Positions 8,402-15,730 of a stretch of DNA of 19,329 nucleotides are shown here, piece by piece. Position 1 is the first letter of the stretch. Each line of letters opens with the position of its first letter. The notes under the pieces are model-generated. The model ran no database searches and was not told where the DNA came from. It saw nothing but the letters and a program-made list of their open reading frames with translations. Both the position numbers and the translations under genes were made by a program. Source of the DNA: CAYGXH01 sp964354485 (GTDB lineage Bacteria; Bacteroidota; Ignavibacteria; UBA10030; SZUA-254); NCBI GenBank assembly GCA_964354485.1, contig CAYGZY010000052.1, positions 1 to 19,329 on the forward strand, read 5' to 3'.

Positions 8402-8749
8402 GTGAAAAGCATCTTCAAATACGTAGTCCTTTGTTATCTAGTCTTTGGTTCACAAGTAGCCATTAAGGCAAGTGAGCAGAGCGGCTCAAGAAATGAGGTG
8501 TTCAACAGTAGCAGACCCGAATGGACTGTATTTACCAAAGAGTTACCGCATTCATCAAATCCTACACATTTCAGCCCGAGCAAGCAAACCGAGTTCGCAC
8601 AAAGATTGGATGTCCCTTCCAAAGCGCTCCTAACGACAGATCGACTTCCTCTGCAGATTGACTTTGTTTTTCTACCGATCGATCCACCGGTAAGTAAATT
8701 TACTAAGGGCATCTACCTCCGATATCGACCTCGAGATCCAACAACGTAG
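8402..8749 (+). CDS. Small exported hypothetical protein
   Basis: This ORF encodes 115 aa from a GTG start at 8402. The N terminus (MKSIFKYVVLCYLVFGSQVAIKA) has a basic n-region, hydrophobic core and a plausible A-x-A-like cleavage near VAIKA/SE, so the product may be exported. The mature part (about 90 residues) is polar and Ser/Pro-rich, ending FTKGIYLRYRPRDPTT, with no recognised domain, Cys motif or membrane segment. The nearest Shine-Dalgarno-like run (GGAGGG) lies about 18 bases upstream, too far to be convincing, so the start is uncertain. It precedes the small membrane protein pair on the same strand by about 100 bases. It could be a spurious ORF; the signal peptide is the main support. 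Confidence 0.42.
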   Translation: MKSIFKYVVLCYLVFGSQVAIKASEQSGSRNEVFNSSRPEWTVFTKELPHSSNPTHFSPSKQTEFAQRLDVPSKALLTTDRLPLQIDFVFLPIDPPVSKFTKGIYLRYRPRDPTT

Positions 8750-8852
8750 TAGTTCTCTTTTTACAAAATAAGAAGCAGTTCACCTCTTCACTTGCGTAAA
8801 ACAACGTGGGGGGATGGTACGTTTTTATGCTCAATTCTTAAGGAGAATTACT

Positions 8853-8987
8853 ATGCCATCTGAAGATTATTCAAAACAACATAAAGAGGAAGACGCACAA
8901 GGTTTTTCATGGCAACTGAAACTTCTTGTTACGGTGATGATCCTTGGAGTCATGGGGCTCTTACTCAAATTCATCGGCGTATTTTAA
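8853..8987 (+). CDS. 44-aa single-pass membrane protein
   Basis: This very small gene has a strong ribosome binding site (AAGGAGA from 8840) eight bases before ATG 8853. The 44-residue product has a charged, hydrophilic N-terminal half (MPSEDYSKQHKEEDAQG) and one clear transmembrane segment (about residues 21-40, QLKLLVTVMILGVMGLLLKF) ending IGVF. It is followed 14 bases later by another short membrane protein gene with an equally good ribosome binding site, and then by the antiporter gene that overlaps it; all three look co-transcribed. The acidic head is likely cytoplasmic or the protein inverted; topology cannot be fixed by eye. It may be a transporter accessory subunit or regulator. Translation is supported by the ribosome binding site, polarity and spacing, not by homology. 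Confidence 0.68.
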   Translation: MPSEDYSKQHKEEDAQGFSWQLKLLVTVMILGVMGLLLKFIGVF

Positions 8988-9001
8988 AAAGGAGAACCAC
9001 C

Positions 9002-9175
9002 ATGTCTACCACTGCGTTAATTTTAATGTTAGCCACTTGGACATATATTCTTTTTTTTGCGATTAGATTTCTTATCAAGGTGATAAAGACACCTATGAAA
9101 AAGGATGATACAAAGGGAGAAGAGCAGGAAAACTCTTTACTTCCAACAAATTCTAAGACAAACAATGAGAACTGA
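9002..9175 (+). CDS. 57-aa membrane protein, possible transporter small subunit (MetS-like)
   Basis: This gene encodes 57 aa from ATG 9002, chosen because AAAGGAG (8988-8994) lies seven bases upstream; the open frame extends further up to 8909 but there it overlaps the previous gene and lacks a signal. The N terminus MSTTALILMLATWTYILFFAIRFLIKVIKT is a single membrane helix with a short outside or lipid-facing start, followed by a charged cytoplasmic tail (KKDDTKGEEQENS). The opening resembles the MetS-type small subunits found beside sodium-coupled transporters (pattern M-S/T-T-S/T-A-I-I-M-M), but the partner here is a CPA2 antiporter, not an NSS transporter, so this is analogy only. Its last 11 bases overlap the antiporter start, implying translational coupling. 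Confidence 0.68.
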   Translation: MSTTALILMLATWTYILFFAIRFLIKVIKTPMKKDDTKGEEQENSLLPTNSKTNNEN

Positions 9176-10553
9176 GAAATCAAGAAATCTGTTTTTACTC
9201 GGCATCTTGGTAATAGTTATCGCAGTTGCTAGTTGTGCCTCCGAGGCTAGCGGTCATATTGATCCAGTAGCGTCCGTATTACTTGCGCTGATAGTAATTC
9301 TCGCTGCTGCTAAAATTGGCAGCGCAGTTTTTGAGCGCCTTGGACAACCTGCAGTATTGGGTGAATTAATCAGCGGAGTGCTTCTCGGAAACTTGATTTT
9401 ATTCGATCCGTCCTGGAGTTTCTTTGAACCACTCCGCGTTACCTCCATTCAAGAGAACTGGGCAGTGGTGATAGATAGTTTAGCTCGCCTTGGTGTAATC
9501 ATCCTGCTATTCGAAGTCGGATTGGAATCGACTGTGCGCGGCATGATGAAAGTTGGAAGCTCTTCGTTGCTTGTAGCGGTACTAGGTGTCATCACGCCGT
9601 TTGTATTTGGCTTCGGTGTTAGCTGGTTGTTCATTCAGGAACTCCCAATTTCGCTAGCCGTCCATGTACCAGCCAATTTCAGCTTGAATTATGTTCACAT
9701 GTTCGTAGGCGCTGTGCTCTGTGCAACAAGTGTAGGAATCACAGCGAGGGTTTTTAAAGACCTCAACAAACTGAAAACCAAGGAAGCACAAATCATTCTC
9801 GGTGCCGCTGTAATTGATGACGTGCTTGGATTGATTGTCCTCGCGATTGTTTCCGCCATCATTAGCGCTGCCACAATTGGACAACCATTGGAAATATTAG
9901 CATTACTAAAACTCGTTGGTATCGCTTTCCTTTTTCTTGGCGGCTCGTTAGCGCTGGGAGTTTATATTATCCCTAAAATTATGCCTCAATTAGCTCGACT
10001 ACGCACCGCCGGCATGATGCTGACTTCGGCATTAGTATTAGCCTTTTCCCTCTCGTATCTTGCCCATGCTTCCGGTCTTGCTGCTATTGTTGGTGCGTTT
10101 GCTGCCGGCCTGATACTAGAAGAAGTACACTTCCAATCATTCCATGAAGAAATCAGGATCGAGCAATTTATCAAACCTGTTACTACCTTTTTAGTCCCAA
10201 TCTTTTTTGTGTTGATGGGAATACAAGTACGGCTGGAAACGTTTACCAATCTCTCTGTACTCGGCGTGGCAGGTGGCATTACCCTCGCAGCGATCATTAG
10301 TAAGCAAATCTGCGGTCTTGGTGTCTTAGAGAAAGGTCTGGACCGTTTGACAGTCGGAGTCGGCATGATTCCACGTGGTGAGGTTGGCCTCATCTTTGCC
10401 AGCATCGGTAAGAGTTTGGAAGTCATTGACGATGCGACATTCTCAGCAATAGTAATTATGGTGATTGCAACTACGTTAATAACCCCGCCCCTTTTAAAAA
10501 TCACATTAAGACGATGGGAAAAACGCGGCATCAAAGCATCGCATATCAACTAA
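9165..10553 (+). CDS. CPA2-family cation:proton antiporter (Na+/H+ or K+/H+)
   Basis: This is an integral membrane antiporter of the Kef/NapA type (CPA2), 462 aa with about 12-13 hydrophobic segments, exchanging Na+ or K+ for H+. Diagnostic features are GQPAVLGELISGVLLGN (residues 60-76), the ion-binding pair Asp218-Asp219 in GAAVIDDVLGLIVLAI, and GMIPRGEVGLIFA near the C terminus. There is no C-terminal RCK/TrkA-N domain. ATG 9165 overlaps the preceding small gene by 11 bases and has no ribosome binding site, fitting translational coupling; an ATG at 9105 would add 20 polar residues. The N terminus (1-24) resembles a signal peptide ending in a lipobox-like VASC (Cys24), before the conserved GHIDPVASVLLAL start of the transporter domain. 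The trehalose operon starts 146 bases downstream on the same strand, consistent with shared osmotic or ion-stress response. Confidence 0.88.
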   Translation: MRTEKSRNLFLLGILVIVIAVASCASEASGHIDPVASVLLALIVILAAAKIGSAVFERLGQPAVLGELISGVLLGNLILFDPSWSFFEPLRVTSIQENWAVVIDSLARLGVIILLFEVGLESTVRGMMKVGSSSLLVAVLGVITPFVFGFGVSWLFIQELPISLAVHVPANFSLNYVHMFVGAVLCATSVGITARVFKDLNKLKTKEAQIILGAAVIDDVLGLIVLAIVSAIISAATIGQPLEILALLKLVGIAFLFLGGSLALGVYIIPKIMPQLARLRTAGMMLTSALVLAFSLSYLAHASGLAAIVGAFAAGLILEEVHFQSFHEEIRIEQFIKPVTTFLVPIFFVLMGIQVRLETFTNLSVLGVAGGITLAAIISKQICGLGVLEKGLDRLTVGVGMIPRGEVGLIFASIGKSLEVIDDATFSAIVIMVIATTLITPPLLKITLRRWEKRGIKASHIN

Positions 10554-10638
10554 GGAGATATTATATCTGCAATCGAATTGAAATCTTTCGAGAAGAGGAT
10601 TGTCTTGCGTTAAAGTAAAAAAAATATTAACGTAATAT

Positions 10639-10665
10639 TGGAAGGATAGCAATGCATCTCTTCCA
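10639..10665. other. Bulged hairpin between antiporter and trehalose operon
   Basis: TGGAAG (10639-10644) pairs with CTTCCA (10660-10665), and the adjacent GAT and ATC extend the stem past a one-base bulge, leaving loop AGCAATGC. Only four T follow nearby, so termination would be weak; it could attenuate read-through into otsA. Otherwise the 146-base gap shows no gene and no clear ribosome binding site for the next start. Confidence 0.3.
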
Positions 10666-10699
10666 GTACTTTTAAGGATAATTTACGTATCCAAAGTAT

Positions 10700-12946
10700 A
10701 TGAAAATAACACTTCGTCTTATCGTTTCGCTTATATTTGTGGCTACACTTGTTGCAACTATTTTTTCTTACTATCAAGTGCAGAATGAGGAAGAGCGATT
10801 AACAACAGAGCTTACGCTTAGAGCTTCCACACAGGCTGAAAGCATAGAAGGTTCGGTTACTGAACCGCTACTGACTAAATCACCTGAACGGTTGAATAAG
10901 TCCATCGAACGTTTTATAAAGCGAAATCCTTTTATTGGTATTGCTATTTATGATAGTCAAGGGGTATTCGTCGATAAGAGTCCCAATGTTGATACTTCTG
11001 AACAGGAAATAACAAAATATATTATGGAGTCAGCAACAAGAAACGAAGGAATATCAAGTTTTGAAAGAATCAATGGCATAAAAACACATATCTACACTTT
11101 CCCGCTTCGAAGGGATCAGCAATTAATTGGAGCGCTGATCCTCACTCACAACGCTTCGTATATTGAGACTAGACTTCGAGAGATATGGCGGTATAACTTC
11201 GTTAGACTTCTTACACTTTCGTTGCTCATTATAATAACAACAATTATCGTGCTGCGGTGGAGTCTCACCGGACCAATCGCAAAGATTGCAGATTGGCTTA
11301 AAGGATTGCGTATGGGTAAGATAAGACAACCGATTAATCTTCCGCGAGGAGATGTTTTAGGACCACTTGCTAAAGAAGTAACTCTCATAGTAAAAAACCT
11401 CGCACTGGCGCGTGCATCGGCAGAGGTCGAAGCTCAGCTTCGAGCACGTGCAGAGTCTACATGGACTCCAGAACGACTCAAAGAACATGTCCGACAGGAG
11501 TTAAGCGGAAAAAATCTTTATGTAGTTTCCAACCGTGAACCGTATATGCATATTCGAAGAGGTGGAAAGATAGAATGTATTGTGCCGGCAGGTGGATTAG
11601 TAACAGCATTAGATCCTATTATGCGTGCTTGCAGCGGTGTTTGGATTGCACATGGAAGCGGCGATGCGGATGTCGAAATAACCGATAAAAACGGGAAACT
11701 CGAAGTTCCACCGGATGAACCGCAGTATAGTCTCAAACGTGTTTGGCTCACGAAAGAGGAAGAAGAAGGATATTACTATGGTTTTTCGAACGAGGGTATT
11801 TGGCCGCTTTGCCATAATACACACACTCGTCCAATTTTCCGTTTGGAAGATTGGATACATTACCAGAAGGTTAACGAGAAATTCGCTGAGTCCTTACTCG
11901 ACGAGATTGAAGATGAAGAAGATCCTCTTATCCTGATCCAAGATTATCATTTTGCATTACTTCCTTTTCTTATAAAATCAAAGCGTCCTGATGCGCGTGT
12001 TGCAATATTCTGGCACATCCCTTGGCCCAATCCGGAAGCATTTGGTATATGTCCCTGGAAACGAGAAATCCTCATCGGTTTGTTAGCAGCCGATCTAATA
12101 AGTTTCCAAATCCAATATCATTGCAATAATTTCCTCGATACAATCGATAGGTTCATTGAATCAAAAATAAATTGGGAACAATTTTCAGTTGAACGTAATG
12201 AACATATTACTTTGGTCAAACCCTTCCCCATCAGTATAGCATTTCCCGCGATCCTCGGACATGAGGAACCCGTTGAGACTCAAGATGCGCTCAGATCAAA
12301 GATAATGAAAGAGCTTGGCCTTTCAATCCAATATCTCGGTGTTGGAGTAGATAGGATTGATTATACTAAAGGTATAATCGAGCGTTTTAAGGGGTTGGAA
12401 CGTTTCTTTGAGAAACACCCTGAATACATTGAAAAATTTTCATTTGTTCAACTTGGTGCACCAAGTCGGACTCATATTAAAAGATACCATGATTTGCTCG
12501 CCGAGGTAGAAGAAACAGCAAGTAAAATCAAATGGCGCTTTCAAACAAAAAAATGGAAACCAATTATTTATCTCGAAGCTCATCATAGTCATGAAACGAT
12601 AAACCGGTTCTATAAAGCCGCTGATATTTGTATGGTAACATCACTTCACGATGGTATGAACCTCGTTGCAAAAGAGTTTGTTGCCTCACGGAATGATGAA
12701 GATGGCGTGCTGATACTCAGTCAGTTTACAGGAGCATCGAGGGAATTACACGATGCTTTTATCGTGAATCCTTATGACATTGAGGAGGTTGCCGATTCGA
12801 TATATTCCTCGCTTACTATGCCACCTGAAGAACGAAAAGCACGGATGCGAAGGATGCAGGGAGTATTAAGAGAATATAACGTTTATCGTTGGGCTGCAAA
12901 TCTAATATCCACACTATCACGAATACGGATTAAGAAAAATACTTAA
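10700..12946 (+). CDS. otsA: Membrane sensor/HAMP-fused trehalose-6-phosphate synthase (GT20)
   Basis: This 748-aa fusion makes trehalose 6-phosphate from a nucleotide-glucose (UDP- or ADP-glucose) and glucose 6-phosphate. Residues 1-24 are a first TM segment, about 26-165 an extracytoplasmic single-domain sensor-like region, about 167-186 a second TM (LLTLSLLIIITTIIVL), and about 187-240 a HAMP-like linker (SLTGPIAKIADWLKGLRMG), followed by a short coiled coil. The GT20 domain spans about 272-745: VVSNREPY, PAGGLVTAL (296-304), QDYHFAL (Asp415), WHIPWP (His439), VDRIDYTKG (Arg552, Lys557) and LHDGMNLVAKEFVA (Asp651, Glu659), matching the donor and acceptor residues known for E. coli OtsA. 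E. coli OtsA is about 470 aa and soluble, so the N-terminal 270 residues are extra. Glucosylglycerol-phosphate synthase is a relative, but the adjacent phosphatase and TreT favour trehalose. No ribosome binding site is visible. Confidence 0.9.
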   Translation: MKITLRLIVSLIFVATLVATIFSYYQVQNEEERLTTELTLRASTQAESIEGSVTEPLLTKSPERLNKSIERFIKRNPFIGIAIYDSQGVFVDKSPNVDTSEQEITKYIMESATRNEGISSFERINGIKTHIYTFPLRRDQQLIGALILTHNASYIETRLREIWRYNFVRLLTLSLLIIITTIIVLRWSLTGPIAKIADWLKGLRMGKIRQPINLPRGDVLGPLAKEVTLIVKNLALARASAEVEAQLRARAESTWTPERLKEHVRQELSGKNLYVVSNREPYMHIRRGGKIECIVPAGGLVTALDPIMRACSGVWIAHGSGDADVEITDKNGKLEVPPDEPQYSLKRVWLTKEEEEGYYYGFSNEGIWPLCHNTHTRPIFRLEDWIHYQKVNEKFAESLLDEIEDEEDPLILIQDYHFALLPFLIKSKRPDARVAIFWHIPWPNPEAFGICPWKREILIGLLAADLISFQIQYHCNNFLDTIDRFIESKINWEQFSVERNEHITLVKPFPISIAFPAILGHEEPVETQDALRSKIMKELGLSIQYLGVGVDRIDYTKGIIERFKGLERFFEKHPEYIEKFSFVQLGAPSRTHIKRYHDLLAEVEETASKIKWRFQTKKWKPIIYLEAHHSHETINRFYKAADICMVTSLHDGMNLVAKEFVASRNDEDGVLILSQFTGASRELHDAFIVNPYDIEEVADSIYSSLTMPPEERKARMRRMQGVLREYNVYRWAANLISTLSRIRIKKNT

Positions 12947-12960
12947 TCAATGGAAGCATA

Positions 12961-13773
12961 ATGGTACAAACATATTTATTCCGAAAACAAGTGTGGAAGA
13001 ATCTTCAACAGCAAATATCTAATAGCCATCAAATATTTTTATTCATTGATTATGATGGCACGATTGTCCCAATTAAAAAACAACCTCGGTTAGCTGTGCT
13101 TCCTTCAAATACGAGAACATTAATTGCACGGTTAGTGAGAATCCCCAACATCTTCGTCGGCATAATCACCGGCCGCTCATTAACTGATATTCGCAATCTT
13201 GTTAGAATCGGACATATACTATATGCTGCTAACCATGGGTTTCAGATTTATTACAAAAAGCGAACCTGGATTCACCCAGATACAAAACGAGTATTGCCAC
13301 TACTTACTAAAGTCGAAGCAGCTCTTATAAAAGCGCTTACACCTATAGAAGGTGTTCTTATCGAGAATAAAGGATTAACATTAAGTGTGCATTATCGGAA
13401 TGTGCGGGCTGGCAATATTTACCGTTTGAAAATTACTTTGAAACGAATCATTCAGCCGTTTCAGGAATTTATAAAACTAACAAGTGGGAAAAATGTTATC
13501 GAAATCCGCCCTAATATTCCATGGGATAAAGGTCATGCGATTCTTCGAATCTTAAAATTGTTCCGAGCGACTAAAAAATCAATTATTATTTTTATTGGTG
13601 ATGATAAAACCGATGAAGACGCATTCAAACTATTGCCACCACAAGCAGTCACAATTCGCGTAGGGAAGAACAAATCTTCCAATGCAAAGTATTATGTCCG
13701 TAATTCTCCGGAAGTATGGCAATTATTAGAGAATATAATTTCATTAAAACATAATCGACAAGATCGCATATGA
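12961..13773 (+). CDS. otsB: Trehalose-6-phosphate phosphatase
   Basis: This is a cytosolic HAD-superfamily phosphatase (270 aa, normal length) that dephosphorylates trehalose 6-phosphate to trehalose. All HAD motifs are readable: motif I FIDYDGT (nucleophile Asp30, acid/base Asp32), motif II IITGRS (Thr70), motif III Lys190 in PWDKG, and motif IV GDDKTDEDAF (Asp214, Asp215, Asp218). The substrate-cap segment ANHGFQIYY and the ENKGLTLSVHYRNV region are typical of OtsB. The start at 12961 lies 14 bases after the otsA stop, and its stop overlaps the next start by four bases (ATGA), so the genes are one transcription unit and translationally coupled. The gene is strikingly AT-rich (16 G+C in the 60 bases 13021-13080). 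Confidence 0.93.
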   Translation: MVQTYLFRKQVWKNLQQQISNSHQIFLFIDYDGTIVPIKKQPRLAVLPSNTRTLIARLVRIPNIFVGIITGRSLTDIRNLVRIGHILYAANHGFQIYYKKRTWIHPDTKRVLPLLTKVEAALIKALTPIEGVLIENKGLTLSVHYRNVRAGNIYRLKITLKRIIQPFQEFIKLTSGKNVIEIRPNIPWDKGHAILRILKLFRATKKSIIIFIGDDKTDEDAFKLLPPQAVTIRVGKNKSSNAKYYVRNSPEVWQLLENIISLKHNRQDRI

Positions 13774-14432
13774 GTCGCATTGCAAAGGAAACGTTCCAAT
13801 TTTTTACACGTCAAAATTTAACGTACCTCTTGGGAAAAAAGGCAAAATACTTAAATGCACTCCTCTCAGGTATTAAGGAGGTCCCGCTTTCTTCTATCTA
13901 TCAACACACACATCATTATCTCGAACAGCATGAGTATCTCTCACCTGAGCCGCCGAACGATTTTGCATATTGGATCACCAATGTTCTTCAGCATGATGTG
14001 CTTGGCGAGGAGATTGCCGGCATAGATCTTCGATCAATCATTTCATTAAAAGAAATACAATCGAGATTAATTGAGATCATCGAAAAGTCGATTCAACGAG
14101 ATCCAGAATCTGCTAACCGAAACGTTCCAGCAGGTGAAGAATTCCATTTCATGAGTGCACAAACGTTTGTCTTTCCAACGCAGTATATCGCACATGATTT
14201 ATTAGAATTCAAGCAATGTCTCCAAAGCGTCTCGAATTATTCAATTTATTATCACATGTTTGAAGCGCCCCTATTTCAGCAAAAAGCTCAGTTTTGTTAT
14301 TGGATCGAGAATTCACTAGAAGATGAAAAGCTGGCTTTAGCGTTAAGACGTCTCGATCCATATACGCAAACACTTGATAATCTCAAACATAATCTTATCA
14401 GTCTGGTTCGAGTTCGTCTTGAGGGAAAGTAA
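13770..14432 (+). CDS. DUF5752-like protein of trehalose operons
   Basis: This 220-aa protein has no signal peptide, membrane segment or known catalytic motif. From memory it matches DUF5752, a family found beside OtsA and TreT genes in bacteria and archaea; role unknown. The sequence appears internally duplicated: TF at 8-9 and 132-133, SIYQH at 42-46 and SIYYH at 158-162, FAYWITNVL at 65-73 and FCYWIENSL at 175-183, and IDL/LDP at 85/195, in the same order with 18 residues between YW and ID in both halves. His, Tyr and Trp are strongly represented in both halves, which could suit a sugar- or metal-binding surface. The ATGA overlap with otsB and one-base gap to treT place it firmly in the trehalose operon, so a regulatory or scaffolding role toward OtsA or TreT is plausible inference. 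Confidence 0.75.
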   Translation: MSRIAKETFQFFTRQNLTYLLGKKAKYLNALLSGIKEVPLSSIYQHTHHYLEQHEYLSPEPPNDFAYWITNVLQHDVLGEEIAGIDLRSIISLKEIQSRLIEIIEKSIQRDPESANRNVPAGEEFHFMSAQTFVFPTQYIAHDLLEFKQCLQSVSNYSIYYHMFEAPLFQQKAQFCYWIENSLEDEKLALALRRLDPYTQTLDNLKHNLISLVRVRLEGK

Positions 14433-14433
14433 C

Positions 14434-15657
14434 ATGGCAAATCTTATTGAATATGAACCGATTGTTGGTAAGGATGTAATTAATGAATTGCAACTTTATG
14501 CAAGTAAACTCACCAACGTTAGTGTCCAACATATAAACTCAACAGCAGTAGGTGGTGGTGTTGCAGAAATATTGATACGCATGGTCCCCCTTTTAAAAGA
14601 TCTTGGTATTAATGCTTTCTGGGATGTTATCAAAGGAGGGGAAAAGTTTTTCGAAATGACCAAGAAAATGCATAATGCTCTCCATGGGCAAAAAGTGGGT
14701 TTTTCACAGGATGAAATGGATTTGTTCATTCAAACCAATGAAATAAATGCACGGGATATGGATTTACGAGGAGATATTATGTTCATACATGACCCCCAAC
14801 CCATCGGACTAATATCGCGTAGGAAAGAATTGGGTCACAAATGGATTTGGCGATGCCATATAGATTTTTCACATCCTGATCCATTTACATGGAATTTTCT
14901 TAAAAACTATATTGAACAATACGATGTCAGTATATTTTCGGCACCTGCATTCGCACGTGAGTTAAGAATTCCACAAGTACTTATTGCACCGTCCATCGAT
15001 CCTTTGAGTGATAAGAATAAAGATTTACCTCAAGAAACAATTTATTCTGTATTAGAACGGTTTAAAATAGACAGAGATCGTCCGATTGTAACACAAATCT
15101 CAAGATTCGATTATTTAAAAGATCCAAAAGGAGTAATGCAAGTATTCCGAAAAGTGAAGAAATACATAGATTGTCAACTCGTTCTTGCAGGTGGTGGCGC
15201 AACTGATGATCCAGAAGGTGCAAAAGTTCTTGCTGAAGTTCAAGAAATCGCAGCAAATGATCCAGATATTTTTCTTTTGTTGCTTCCACCAAGCAGCGAC
15301 ATTGAAATAAATGCCCTTCAAAGAGCATCTTCAGTAGTCTTACAAAAATCACTTCGCGAAGGATTTGGATTAACTGTAGCTGAAGCTCTTTGGAAGGCGA
15401 AACCGGTTATAGCAAGTGCAGTTGGCGGGATACCCCTTCAGATCGCTAATCGTTATTCAGGATTGCTTACTCATACAATTGATGGTACTGCCTTTGCACT
15501 CAAACAATTACTACAAAATCCAGTATACGGAAAGCGGCTCGGTGAGAATGGGAAAGAGCATGTGCGAAAAAATTTTCTAATTACGAGACATCTACGCGAT
15601 TACATGTTGCTCTTTCTCTCACTCGACCATCGCGGGCAAGACGTTGTGTTTCTTTAG
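14434..15657 (+). CDS. treT: Trehalose synthase TreT (GT4, nucleotide-glucose:glucose glucosyltransferase)
   Basis: TreT joins the glucosyl unit of ADP- or UDP-glucose to free glucose, forming trehalose in one reversible step without a phosphate intermediate. The product is 407 aa, the family size (about 400-415). ATG 14434 follows GAGGGAAAG (14421-14429); the frame opens earlier at 14374 but that part lies inside the previous gene. It closely follows archaeal TreT by eye: HINSTAVGGGVAEIL (34-47), KKMHNAL, IHDPQPIGLI (118-127), WRCHIDFSHP (139-148), APSIDPLSDKN (185-195), TQISRFDYLKDPKGV (220-234), and the GT4 E-x7-E motif EGFGLTVAE (Glu309, Glu317). It ends the operon; no strong terminator is visible afterwards. 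Its presence next to OtsA/OtsB gives two separate trehalose routes. Confidence 0.92.
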   Translation: MANLIEYEPIVGKDVINELQLYASKLTNVSVQHINSTAVGGGVAEILIRMVPLLKDLGINAFWDVIKGGEKFFEMTKKMHNALHGQKVGFSQDEMDLFIQTNEINARDMDLRGDIMFIHDPQPIGLISRRKELGHKWIWRCHIDFSHPDPFTWNFLKNYIEQYDVSIFSAPAFARELRIPQVLIAPSIDPLSDKNKDLPQETIYSVLERFKIDRDRPIVTQISRFDYLKDPKGVMQVFRKVKKYIDCQLVLAGGGATDDPEGAKVLAEVQEIAANDPDIFLLLLPPSSDIEINALQRASSVVLQKSLREGFGLTVAEALWKAKPVIASAVGGIPLQIANRYSGLLTHTIDGTAFALKQLLQNPVYGKRLGENGKEHVRKNFLITRHLRDYMLLFLSLDHRGQDVVFL

Positions 15658-15730
15658 AATTATAAGAACCTGCCACCCAAGCTGAATTTTTCTGAAAATC
15701 ATCGGCTGGAAGGCAGTATTTCCGCAACAA

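Noticed and set aside
8434..8712. 92-codon minus-strand ORF opposite the small exported hypothetical protein
   Set aside because: Antisense to a frame with a plausible signal peptide, no ribosome binding site, no recognisable product; treated as a shadow, although neither strand is certain.
14374..14433. Extended N terminus of TreT
   Set aside because: The extra 20 codons overlap the preceding gene in another frame, do not resemble TreT, and a good ribosome binding site marks ATG 14434.
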